Shown here: piece by piece, positions 1 through 5,763 of the stretch
How positions within the stretch are numbered: position 1 is the first letter of the stretch
How the letters are laid out: every line of letters begins with the position of its first letter
Assembly (NCBI GenBank): GCA_946404295.1
Contig: CAMJDE010000059.1
Coordinates: 1-8,891 of the forward strand
From: an uncultured Clostridia bacterium
GTDB taxonomy: Bacteria > Bacillota > Clostridia > Oscillospirales > CAG-272
Direction: 5' to 3'
Length of the DNA: 8,891 bases
The notes under the pieces: model-generated
The model's input: only the letters and a program-made list of their open reading frames with translations
Told to the model about the DNA's origin: nothing
Database searches by the model: none
Translations under genes and position numbers: made by a program

Positions 1-369
1 GTCGACCTCGAGACCGGCAAGGATCCGACGTCCGACGTCACCTTCACGGTGGACAAGTACGGCCGCGTCAAGCTGACCGGCACGGCGTCGGCGGATTCCG
101 TGATCGCGTACGCCGAAGTCACCCTCGCTCCCGGCACCTACTACCTCACCGGCGACGACGCCGGCAGCTCGAACGTCACGGAGTTCCTGGCGATCTACAA
201 CAGTTCCAACCAGTTCGTTGCCCGCGCCGATATGGGTGCGTTCACGGTCGAGTCTCAGGCGACGTTTACCGTCGGCATCGCCGTGAAAGAAGCCGCTACC
301 TTCCGCAACGTCTCGATCGCTCCCGTTCTTTCGGCCGCCGAAGATACCCCGTTCTTCGCCGAGCACTGA
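1..369 (+). CDS. 3' end of a beta-rich, virion- or surface-like protein (5'-partial)
   Basis: The frame is open from base 1, so the gene begins outside the window and at least 122 residues are present; the GTG at 49 is internal, not a credible start. The visible part is rich in Thr, Val, Ala and Gly, has alternating beta-type patterns, and has no membrane segment, signal or cysteine. Its style (a 'LAPGTYYLTG' stretch, then a 'TFTVGIAV' strand, then 'NVSIAPVLS') resembles the jelly-roll-like C-terminal domains of some phage tail and fibre proteins, but I do not recognise a family. Nearly every third codon base is C or G, in sharp contrast to the T-ending codons of the next gene, which may mean high expression or a different origin. 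A stem-loop follows 18 nt after the stop. It lies upstream of the adsorption-protein gene on the same strand, so a structural role is plausible but unproven. Confidence 0.7.
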   Translation, partial: VDLETGKDPTSDVTFTVDKYGRVKLTGTASADSVIAYAEVTLAPGTYYLTGDDAGSSNVTEFLAIYNSSNQFVARADMGAFTVESQATFTVGIAVKEAATFRNVSIAPVLSAAEDTPFFAEH

Positions 370-387
370 GCCCCGCAAGGTCCCCGT

Positions 388-412
388 CCCTCCCGGGTTA
401 AGCCCGGGAGGG
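388..412 (+). terminator. Perfect 10-bp stem-loop between the partial gene and the pIII-like gene
   Basis: CCCTCCCGGG, a 5-nt loop (TTAAG) and CCCGGGAGGG form a fully paired GC-rich hairpin. No U-tract follows: the next bases are ATCCCAAAA and then the AGGAGG ribosome binding site at 421-426. It is therefore not a canonical intrinsic terminator. It could be a partial attenuator, or a 3'-end stabiliser or processing hairpin that lets the upstream gene be expressed more than the downstream operon. In Ff phages a terminator separates the abundant coat gene VIII from gene III, and the position here is analogous. Confidence 0.5.
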
Positions 413-434
413 ATCCCAAAAGGAGGATATTACT

Positions 435-2330
435 ATGAAAAAGAAATTAATCGCCTGGCTGATCCTGGTTCTTGTGGTCCTGCAGGCGTTTTTTGTACCC
501 GTTTTCGCCGATGACTACGAGGAAGAAGAACCCGAAGATCTTCTTCATTCGTCTGTCTCGCATGATCTGGATATTGTAACTTCTGCCGATCTTCTTCATA
601 TCGTTGGTGGAACGCTTGGCGCCGACAATATCCGGGGTTTTCAGATCGTATCTGCCGCTTATGAGCGTGCCGGAAACTCTTATCGGTTTTATCTATATCT
701 TCTTGAGCGTAAGGTCGTAGTCGGTGATCCTTCTTGTTTCAAGATCGGGCTGAAGAACCAAAGTAATAATTCTACTTTTTACGTTGACGCTACTTGGATC
801 AGTCATTTTGGTCAGAATGTGTACAAGGTGACTTTCGATCTTCCGATGACGTCGCCTTGTATCACCAGGACGACGGATTCCTTCTCGATCGAACTTCGGT
901 CTATCCAGAAGTGCGGTCGGGATTGGTCGGATTACGTTTTCGAGGCTTACCGTGAAAAGTCCGGTGATTCTGTCGTTGTCTCAAATCTCGGTCTTACGTT
1001 TTCGTATAACGATATTATGGTCGTTTCGATGCGTACCGTACCGATGCTTGATCTTCCGGTAACGCTGATGTCTTACCGTGCTCCTTCTGATACACTCGGT
1101 GTTTACAATCAGCTGAATACGGCTGCTTTCATTGTTCCCGACTATTTTACGGACCATTATGGGACGCTTAAAAAGGTCTCTTTCAAATACGATATCTATC
1201 ACGACGTTCCTATGTTCGTCGTTGAAACGGATCTTTCTGGGGGCCTTTATAATTTTTTAAGAACGTCTGCGTTTAATTCTTCGGATTATGATCTCGATTT
1301 TTCCCCGACTCCTACGTTCAAGAGCGGCGCTGTTTTTCCCGCGGAGTACGTCTATAATTTCAAATGGTGGATTTTTAATATCCACACTTTGAATTATTCG
1401 GACTACGGGGCTTTCAGCGTTTCTCCGTATTTCGTCTTTGCCGTCGACGAAATCAATCATTCGGAAGATGGTAAATACGATTTTACTCCTGAAGAGGGAC
1501 TTGAACGGTTTCAGTACATCAAGGATCATTCTGCTCCTCCTTACACGTCGAACGTACGTGCGAGGGAGCTTAAGCATATAGAAGCGACGCTTTCTAAGTC
1601 GGATCTTTATAATACTGCGTCTGCAGCGGAAAGCCTTTCCTGGTATGTCGAGTTTGCATCTCGTCTTGCAGGTTACGGTTCTTTCTTGGATGGGAACGAT
1701 ATCCAGGACGTTCAGGCGATCGAACACGTTCAGTCTGATCCGGGTCTTCTGTCTAACGATCAATTTGAAGCAGGTCTTTACGTTGATTACTATTTCAAAG
1801 ATACTCTCTCGGATCTTTACGAGGAGTCCGAGGATTCCGGTGGTCTTTTGACCCTTCTCCGGTATAATATTACCCCGTATTCTGCTGGTCTTGTCAATTC
1901 TGTAAAGAATAAGAATACGAATACATCTTTCTCCTGCGACGGGTATCTTCTTTCTCAGGATATTATCGACAATTTTGAGATTATCTCTCTTGAGTTTGAG
2001 CCTGTAACGGTTGGGTATGACGGTCCTCGTCTTCTTACGACGACTGTCCTTGTTAACTCAAATCCTCAGTCGTATGTCGGAGGCGGTCAGAGTCCCGATT
2101 CCACCGATCCCGGATGGACGATGCGTTTTCTTTCTGCTCCGAAATCCGGTCTCGATTGGCTGAAACGTATCGTCTTGATTATTCTTGGTCTTTTCGTTGT
2201 GATCGTTCTCTTTAAGGCGATCACCTTGATCGTTTCGATCGCGTCGTTCTTTAAGCGTCGTAAGGATCCTTCTTCGGACGAACCGCCGAAGAAGAAGCGT
2301 AAACGGTTATTCGGTAGGCGCCGGGAATGA
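435..2330 (+). CDS. Secreted, C-terminally anchored pIII-like adsorption/minor coat protein (putative)
   Basis: This 631-residue protein has a clear signal peptide: MKKK, a hydrophobic core at about 5-20, and likely cleavage after VFA at residue 25. An acidic stretch (DDYEEEEPED) follows the cleavage site. The long exported region, about 26-570, is rich in Ser, Asp, Tyr and Phe and has four cysteines (101, 142, 160, 501). A Gly/Ser/Pro linker at about 548-560 leads to one hydrophobic segment at 579-600 and a strongly basic cytoplasmic tail (607-631, including PKKKRKR and GRRR). This is the layout of filamentous-phage pIII: exported receptor-binding part, flexible linker, one C-terminal membrane anchor; Ff pIII is shorter, about 400 residues. 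I see no sequence motif proving homology. AGGAGG lies 8 nt before the ATG. The stop overlaps the next start (ATGA). Codons mostly end in T. It could instead be a membrane-anchored surface protein of another type of element. Confidence 0.6.
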   Translation: MKKKLIAWLILVLVVLQAFFVPVFADDYEEEEPEDLLHSSVSHDLDIVTSADLLHIVGGTLGADNIRGFQIVSAAYERAGNSYRFYLYLLERKVVVGDPSCFKIGLKNQSNNSTFYVDATWISHFGQNVYKVTFDLPMTSPCITRTTDSFSIELRSIQKCGRDWSDYVFEAYREKSGDSVVVSNLGLTFSYNDIMVVSMRTVPMLDLPVTLMSYRAPSDTLGVYNQLNTAAFIVPDYFTDHYGTLKKVSFKYDIYHDVPMFVVETDLSGGLYNFLRTSAFNSSDYDLDFSPTPTFKSGAVFPAEYVYNFKWWIFNIHTLNYSDYGAFSVSPYFVFAVDEINHSEDGKYDFTPEEGLERFQYIKDHSAPPYTSNVRARELKHIEATLSKSDLYNTASAAESLSWYVEFASRLAGYGSFLDGNDIQDVQAIEHVQSDPGLLSNDQFEAGLYVDYYFKDTLSDLYEESEDSGGLLTLLRYNITPYSAGLVNSVKNKNTNTSFSCDGYLLSQDIIDNFEIISLEFEPVTVGYDGPRLLTTTVLVNSNPQSYVGGGQSPDSTDPGWTMRFLSAPKSGLDWLKRIVLIILGLFVVIVLFKAITLIVSIASFFKRRKDPSSDEPPKKKRKRLFGRRRE

Positions 2331-2431
2331 AGTGGGGTAGGTATCTCCTCAAGTTCCTTTTGATCGCCCTGGTTCTGTATCTTGGCTTTTACGTGATCGG
2401 ATCCTTCCGGGAGGCTTTGACGGTTCTATGA
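2327..2431 (+). CDS. 34-residue single-helix membrane protein, translationally coupled on both sides
   Basis: The ATG overlaps the stop of the pIII-like gene (ATGA, 2327-2330), and its own TGA overlaps the ATG of the ATPase gene (ATGA, 2428-2431). The product begins MKWGRYLLKF, has a hydrophobic helix at about residues 8-25 with basic residues before it, and ends in a short polar tail (SFREALTVL). No good Shine-Dalgarno sequence precedes it, so termination-reinitiation coupling is the likely mode of translation. The size matches the filamentous-phage minor coat proteins pVII and pIX (33 and 32 residues in Ff phages), although in Ff those genes lie before gene VIII, and the gene after III is the larger VI. 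It could be a virion-tip or assembly protein. A bare translational spacer is possible, but the exact overlaps and clean helix argue for a real gene. Confidence 0.65.
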   Translation: MKWGRYLLKFLLIALVLYLGFYVIGSFREALTVL

Positions 2432-4545
2432 AGCGTGCAAAAGTCTTCCGGGGGATCTTTACCGGAGCGATCGTCGCCGGAACGTTCGTCTGGCTGCTCT
2501 CCCGCGGTTGGTGGTCCCTCGTTCGGCTCGTCGGCGCGATCTGGGATCTCCTTCTTTCGGTTGCGAAGTACTTTCTCGTCGTTTTCGGGTTTCCGGACGT
2601 TCCGATTCCCGAACACGTAAAGGAGATCCCGGACGTGCCGTTCGTGCCGTTTCTCCCGCTGAATGCCGAAGATTTTTCGGGCTTCTGGGGGCGTTTTTTG
2701 ACCACCCTTTTCAATGGGGAACGGTTTTTGCTCTACAATTACCGTTTTTTGAACGGCTTTTTGAACGTGCAGCGGTTCATCCTTCCGGTTGTGTGTCTCT
2801 TTCTGATCCTCAAGATTTGGATCAGCGGGACGGCGGACGAGGAAAACAATGACTTCGGAAAGAAGTCCCGCGGCGTCCACGCCGTGGAGTGGCTGCAACG
2901 CAAGGTCCTCGTTCCGACTTTGACGTTTCTTTCGTCCTGGTGGACGTCCCTTCGGTTCTGGATGGTTCTGATCTGGGCGATCGTAGTCGCCGCGGGGCTG
3001 AACCTTCTGACGATCCTCGTCGAGGCGGTTGCGTCGCTCTTTTGGTTCTCGGTATCGGTTGATCTGCCTTTCCTATATACCGGGATCTACAAACTGTTTC
3101 TTGATCTTACGATCATGTTTTCGACGCTGCCGGTCCTCGTCTGGATCGTCGTCGGTTACGTCCTCTTCTGTTTGATCCGTAAGTTCTTTGCGTATAAGCG
3201 CTTGGAGCAAATGGAAGGCGCGAACCGGGCGTTTCTTGATAAACTCCCGCTTTGCGTTCTGATCACCGGCAAGATCGGGATCGGGAAGACGACCACCAAC
3301 GTCAATCTGTCCCTTACGCTCCAGGACGCGATGCGCGAACGGATCCTGAAGAATATGATGGAGATCCAGGCTGAATTTCCGCTTTACAAGTGGGAAGATT
3401 TCGATCATAGCATCGGCTTCTTGTTCTTCTGTGGTTACCTTCGCAGTAAAGTCGAAACCCGGGAGATCTTCTCCAAAATGATCGCAGACGTCGAGCATTT
3501 CCCGGATCTTCTCGCTTATCCGGGCCCCGGAACGTTTACGGACGGTGTGACGGTCAAGTATCTCCAGGATCGTCTGGTCGATTACGCCGAACTGCAGTAC
3601 ATGTATCGTCAGCAGACGATGATCTTCTCGTCTTATTCGGTGCGTGTCGACGATTATTTTCAGGATCTCGGAAAGATGCCTTTCTGGGGATCTGATTACT
3701 TTCGGAGTGATCCGTTTGATCCTCAGTTTGCGGCGTCTCGCTCGCATATCCTTGACTTTGATACGCTTCGTCTCGGCAAGACGGTCGGAGATCCCCCGGG
3801 CGGCGCCTGGGAGTTCGGGATCCTGTCACATACCGAAATGGGCAAGGATTTCGGTAACACGTTGACGAACAAGGACCTGAAGTCTTCGGACGATGCGGCG
3901 AACATAAAGAACGATATGCTGATCGACCGGATTAAGGTTCTCCGTCATTCGGCGACCGCGGATCATTTTCCTTATGCTCGGTATATCGGCGACGAGCAGC
4001 GGCCGACGTCCCTTGGCGCCGACGCTCTCGATCTCTGTGACGTCGTTCGTTTGACCGAGTGCTCGAAAGATAAAACCGCGATCCGTCTTTTGACGATCGA
4101 GCAGTTTTTCGTCGATTTCTTTCTCTCGATCTGGCAAGGTTGGTACGTTCGCCGGCGGGTGCATCGTGCCGACGAAGATCTTCCGACCTGGCTGCTCCGC
4201 AGGATCGTGAAACGGCTTTATGCCTGGAACGCTAAAATGACGCAGCTCTTTGGGTACCAGGAGATTTCCTGCTTGATTCAGGATGGCGCCGATCTTGATT
4301 CCGAAGGAAAGCCGGACGTGATCTATTCTTGTTTCAAGAAGGTTCGTGCTGCGCGTTTCTCAACCGATTGCTTCGCCGACGTCCTGGCGTACCGCGCGAA
4401 GATTTCCGGTTGGTCTATGACGACGGCGCCGACCTATGAAGGACCCGTCGCCTCGCCGGAGGAGATCCGGGCGCAACATTCCTATTTCGGGGATCGAATG
4501 ATGAAGATCGGAGGAGACGACGGTGAACCTGACGACCGCGATTGA
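2428..4545 (+). CDS. Multi-pass membrane P-loop ATPase, putative pI/Zot-like phage assembly protein
   Basis: This 705-residue protein has two parts. The N-terminal 255 residues are very hydrophobic and aromatic, with likely membrane segments near 8-25, 30-54, 113-133, 170-210 (probably two) and 215-250. The rest is soluble and opens with a Walker A motif, GKIGIGKT (281-288). A candidate Walker B is YIGDEQ (519-524), which places acidic DE after a short hydrophobic strand; ILDFD at 441-445 is an alternative. Filamentous-phage pI/Zot proteins are membrane-linked P-loop ATPases that drive virion extrusion, and the position after a pIII-like gene fits. Ff pI, however, has its ATPase N-terminal and a single membrane helix after it, so this arrangement is reversed and enlarged. 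It may combine the ATPase with a membrane channel or a pVI-like part. The start overlaps the upstream stop; GGGAGG lies 13 nt before it. The 3' end overlaps the integrase by 23 nt. A conjugation-type ATPase is the main alternative. Confidence 0.6.
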   Translation: MKRAKVFRGIFTGAIVAGTFVWLLSRGWWSLVRLVGAIWDLLLSVAKYFLVVFGFPDVPIPEHVKEIPDVPFVPFLPLNAEDFSGFWGRFLTTLFNGERFLLYNYRFLNGFLNVQRFILPVVCLFLILKIWISGTADEENNDFGKKSRGVHAVEWLQRKVLVPTLTFLSSWWTSLRFWMVLIWAIVVAAGLNLLTILVEAVASLFWFSVSVDLPFLYTGIYKLFLDLTIMFSTLPVLVWIVVGYVLFCLIRKFFAYKRLEQMEGANRAFLDKLPLCVLITGKIGIGKTTTNVNLSLTLQDAMRERILKNMMEIQAEFPLYKWEDFDHSIGFLFFCGYLRSKVETREIFSKMIADVEHFPDLLAYPGPGTFTDGVTVKYLQDRLVDYAELQYMYRQQTMIFSSYSVRVDDYFQDLGKMPFWGSDYFRSDPFDPQFAASRSHILDFDTLRLGKTVGDPPGGAWEFGILSHTEMGKDFGNTLTNKDLKSSDDAANIKNDMLIDRIKVLRHSATADHFPYARYIGDEQRPTSLGADALDLCDVVRLTECSKDKTAIRLLTIEQFFVDFFLSIWQGWYVRRRVHRADEDLPTWLLRRIVKRLYAWNAKMTQLFGYQEISCLIQDGADLDSEGKPDVIYSCFKKVRAARFSTDCFADVLAYRAKISGWSMTTAPTYEGPVASPEEIRAQHSYFGDRMMKIGGDDGEPDDRD

Positions 4546-5416
4546 GCAATTCTGCGTGGAGCAGATCTGCCGCGGGAACTCTCCGACGACCGTCTGCGGT
4601 TATCGTCATTTTCTCGGGTATTTCCGCGACTTCGCTGGCGATCTTTCTGTTAATAAGATCAATCTCGATTTGCTTCATCGTTACTTTCTTTCTCTGAAAG
4701 ATAAAGGTCTTTGCTCTATCTCTATTCAGAGTTATATCCGGCATCTTCGGGCTTTTCTCAACTGGTTATATAATTCCGATCTTATCAAAACCGATCTTTG
4801 TCATAAGTTTCGCTTGCCGAAAGCAAAGAAGCCGGCGATCGACGTTCTTACTGATTCGGAGATTTCTTCTTTGTTCGATTCTTTTCTTGGCGACGATTTT
4901 CTCCCGGTTCGTAACCGTGCTATTCTTGCCCTTTACCTTGATACGGGACTTCGTTTGAGCGAACTCGTTTCGATCCGACGTTCTACGATCCATATTCAAG
5001 AGCGTTATGCTATCGTTGACGGTAAAGGGGACAAGCAGCGCGTCGTTGCCTTTGGAAACGAGACTCGCGATTATCTTTTTCGTTATCTTTCGATGGTCCC
5101 GGATTCCCCTTTCCTTTTTCTCTCCTCTCGAGAGGTTGACGGCGTTTTGTGTCCTCTTTCGGTTTCTGCCGTCAAGATGCTGTTTCGACGTTTGAAACGC
5201 GCCGTTCCGCGCGTACACGCGCATCTTCTTCGTCATTCTTTTGCTACTCGCTTCGTGGAGAACGGCGGGGATCTTGCGCAACTGCAGATCCTTATGGGTC
5301 ATTCGTCGATTAAGCAGACGGAGGTCTATCTTCATCTTGCCCAGCGTCTTATTCAGGAGAAGTATATAAACTTCTCTCCGTTCGATCGTTTTTCTTCAGA
5401 GAAGGAACATAAATAA
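4523..5416 (+). CDS. Tyrosine recombinase / integrase (XerC/D-like)
   Basis: This site-specific recombinase has 297 residues, the usual size for the XerC/D-like group. The N-terminal SAM-like core-binding domain covers about 1-95 and the catalytic domain about 108-285. All expected catalytic residues are visible: Arg144 (TGLRLSEL), Lys168 (DGKGDKQR), His234 and Arg237 (HLLRHSFAT), His260 (LMGHSS) and the nucleophile Tyr269 (TEVYLHL). The chosen start is GTG at 4523, with GGAGGAG 6 nt upstream, inside the last codons of the ATPase gene; no in-frame ATG offers a better start. It is thus the last gene of the phage-like operon and is co-expressed with assembly genes, which is unusual for a regulated integrase. 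It ends 68 nt before the 3' end of a minus-strand tRNA-Lys, its probable attachment target. Codons are mostly T-ending, as in the pIII-like gene. Assignment to the recombinase family is secure; the target site is inferred. Confidence 0.95.
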   Translation: MNLTTAIEQFCVEQICRGNSPTTVCGYRHFLGYFRDFAGDLSVNKINLDLLHRYFLSLKDKGLCSISIQSYIRHLRAFLNWLYNSDLIKTDLCHKFRLPKAKKPAIDVLTDSEISSLFDSFLGDDFLPVRNRAILALYLDTGLRLSELVSIRRSTIHIQERYAIVDGKGDKQRVVAFGNETRDYLFRYLSMVPDSPFLFLSSREVDGVLCPLSVSAVKMLFRRLKRAVPRVHAHLLRHSFATRFVENGGDLAQLQILMGHSSIKQTEVYLHLAQRLIQEKYINFSPFDRFSSEKEHK

Positions 5417-5425
5417 TCAAAGGGT
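5414..5425 (+). repeat. 12-bp inverted copy of part of the tRNA-Lys anticodon arm
   Basis: TAATCAAAGGGT begins on the integrase stop codon. Its exact reverse complement lies at 5514-5525 inside tRNA-Lys, covering the 3' half of the anticodon arm and the start of the variable loop. The two copies are inverted, so they are not the direct repeats of attL/attR. They could be a recombinase arm site, could pair in a read-through integrase transcript, or could be coincidence. Confidence 0.4.
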
Positions 5426-5443
5426 TTACTTTTACGGAGAAAC

Positions 5444-5482
5444 AAAAAAGCCCGAAACGCCTGTTATTACAGGCATTTCGGG
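5444..5482 (-). terminator. Intrinsic terminator of tRNA-Lys
   Basis: Read on the minus strand, CCCGAAATGCCTG, a 6-nt loop (TAATAA) and CAGGCGTTTCGGG form a 13-bp stem with one U-G pair, followed after one C by six Ts (5444-5449). It starts just past the tRNA CCA end. On the plus strand the same DNA has a C-A mismatch and no U-tract, so it should not stop integrase transcripts. It lies on the prophage side of the tRNA and was probably brought by, or kept within, the element's attachment region. Confidence 0.9.
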
Positions 5483-5484
5483 GG

Positions 5485-5530
5485 TGGTGCTCCTGCGGAG
5501 ATTCGAACTCCGGACCCTTTGATTAAAAGT
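5485..5530. other. Putative prophage attachment site (att) within the 3' half of tRNA-Lys
   Basis: The integrase gene ends 68 nt away on the side of the tRNA 3' end, the usual arrangement when a tyrosine recombinase uses a tRNA gene. The anticodon arm is a good recombination core: a symmetrical TTTGA/TCAAA stem flanks a 7-nt loop. The acceptor mismatch C3-A70 suggests that the 5' and 3' halves have different origins. The second att copy should lie left of the window, so the core limits cannot be fixed here. Confidence 0.4.
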
Positions 5531-5560
5531 CAAATGCTCTACCAACTGAGCTACAGGGGC
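5485..5560 (-). tRNA. tRNA-Lys (anticodon TTT)
   Basis: This is a 76-nt cloverleaf read on the minus strand. It has D-arm GCTC/GAGC, anticodon stem TTTGA/TCAAA with loop CTTTTAA (anticodon UUU at 5525-5527), variable loop GGGTC, T-arm CGGAG-TTCGAAT-CTCCG, discriminator A73 and an encoded CCA (5485-5487). The acceptor stem is GCCCCTG against CAGGAGC, which leaves one C3-A70 mismatch (bases 5558 and 5491) where a C-G pair is expected. The rest is canonical, so the gene is probably functional. The mismatch fits replacement of the tRNA's 3' part by prophage attP sequence. A consensus promoter stands upstream and a strong terminator downstream. Confidence 0.97.
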
Positions 5561-5575
5561 GTTTCGCACTTATGT

Positions 5576-5604
5576 ATCATAACACAGCGTTCCCGGTTTG
5601 TCAA
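5576..5604 (-). promoter_or_regulatory. Consensus promoter of tRNA-Lys with A-rich UP-like element
   Basis: On the minus strand, TTGACA (5599-5604), a 17-bp spacer and TATGAT (5576-5581) give a near-perfect sigma-70/sigma-A promoter, with transcription expected to start about 7-10 nt before the mature tRNA. Upstream of the -35 box (about 5605-5626) lie phased A-tracts like an UP element, similar to those before argG. Confidence 0.85.
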
Positions 5605-5635
5605 GTTCTTTTGAAGATTTTTTCAAAGCATCGTG

Positions 5636-5654
5636 CGCGCGTCTCGCGCGTTTT
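5636..5654 (+). terminator. Short GC hairpin with T-run, possible plus-strand terminator
   Basis: CGCGCG, loop TCT, CGCGCG is followed by TTTTCGTCTTTC. The 6-bp stem and short T-run make a weak terminator candidate. If used, it would stop plus-strand transcripts leaving the integrase operon before they reach the PHP gene. No plus-strand gene lies directly before it, so it may be chance. Confidence 0.3.
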
Positions 5655-5690
5655 CGTCTTTCACCTCTCCGCAAAGAACGCGCCCCGCGA

Positions 5691-5720
5691 TTGACAATCC
5701 CGCGCTCGGCGTGCTATAAT
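5691..5720 (+). promoter_or_regulatory. Promoter of the PHP-domain gene
   Basis: TTGACA (5691-5696), an 18-bp spacer and a perfect TATAAT (5715-5720) lie upstream of the PHP gene. The box overlaps the ATG at 5719, which rules that codon out as the start. The leader of about 35 nt contains a G-CUUG-C capped mini-hairpin (5731-5742). Confidence 0.85.
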
Positions 5721-5763
5721 GGACGCGTTACGGGCTTGCCCGAAAAACGAAAGGATCCTTTCT

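Larger units (their letters stand above)
1..5560 (+). mobile_element. Right-hand part of a putative inovirus-like (filamentous phage) prophage next to tRNA-Lys
   Basis: Five same-strand genes sit together: a beta-rich partial protein, a pIII-like secreted and anchored protein, a 34-aa membrane protein, a P-loop ATPase with membrane segments, and a tyrosine recombinase. Signal-peptide adsorption protein, tiny membrane protein and membrane-linked ATPase is the structural and assembly order known from filamentous phages. The integrase abuts the 3' end of a tRNA, a common integration geometry. Codon use in the operon is T-ending and unlike the flanking host genes. No rolling-circle replication protein, ssDNA-binding protein or typical major coat gene is visible; these would lie left of position 1. 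The inovirus call rests on architecture and motifs, not on a database match. An unrelated integrative element with a membrane ATPase is the main alternative. The right boundary is placed at the tRNA by inference. Confidence 0.6.

Noticed and set aside
49..51. GTG as start of the first gene
   Set aside because: The frame is open back to base 1 with the same codon style, and there is no ribosome binding site.
2389..2898. Minus-strand frames opposite the ATPase gene
   Set aside because: They are low-complexity, charged shadow translations without ribosome binding sites or promoters.
435..4545. Very frequent GATC sites in the phage-like genes
   Set aside because: They also abound in the flanking host genes and follow from GAT, ATC and similar codon choices; no sign of a special function.
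5719..5763. Upstream ATG as start of the PHP protein
   Set aside because: The ATG lies within the TATAAT -10 box, so it would not be in the transcript; a good ribosome binding site precedes the ATG at 5764.
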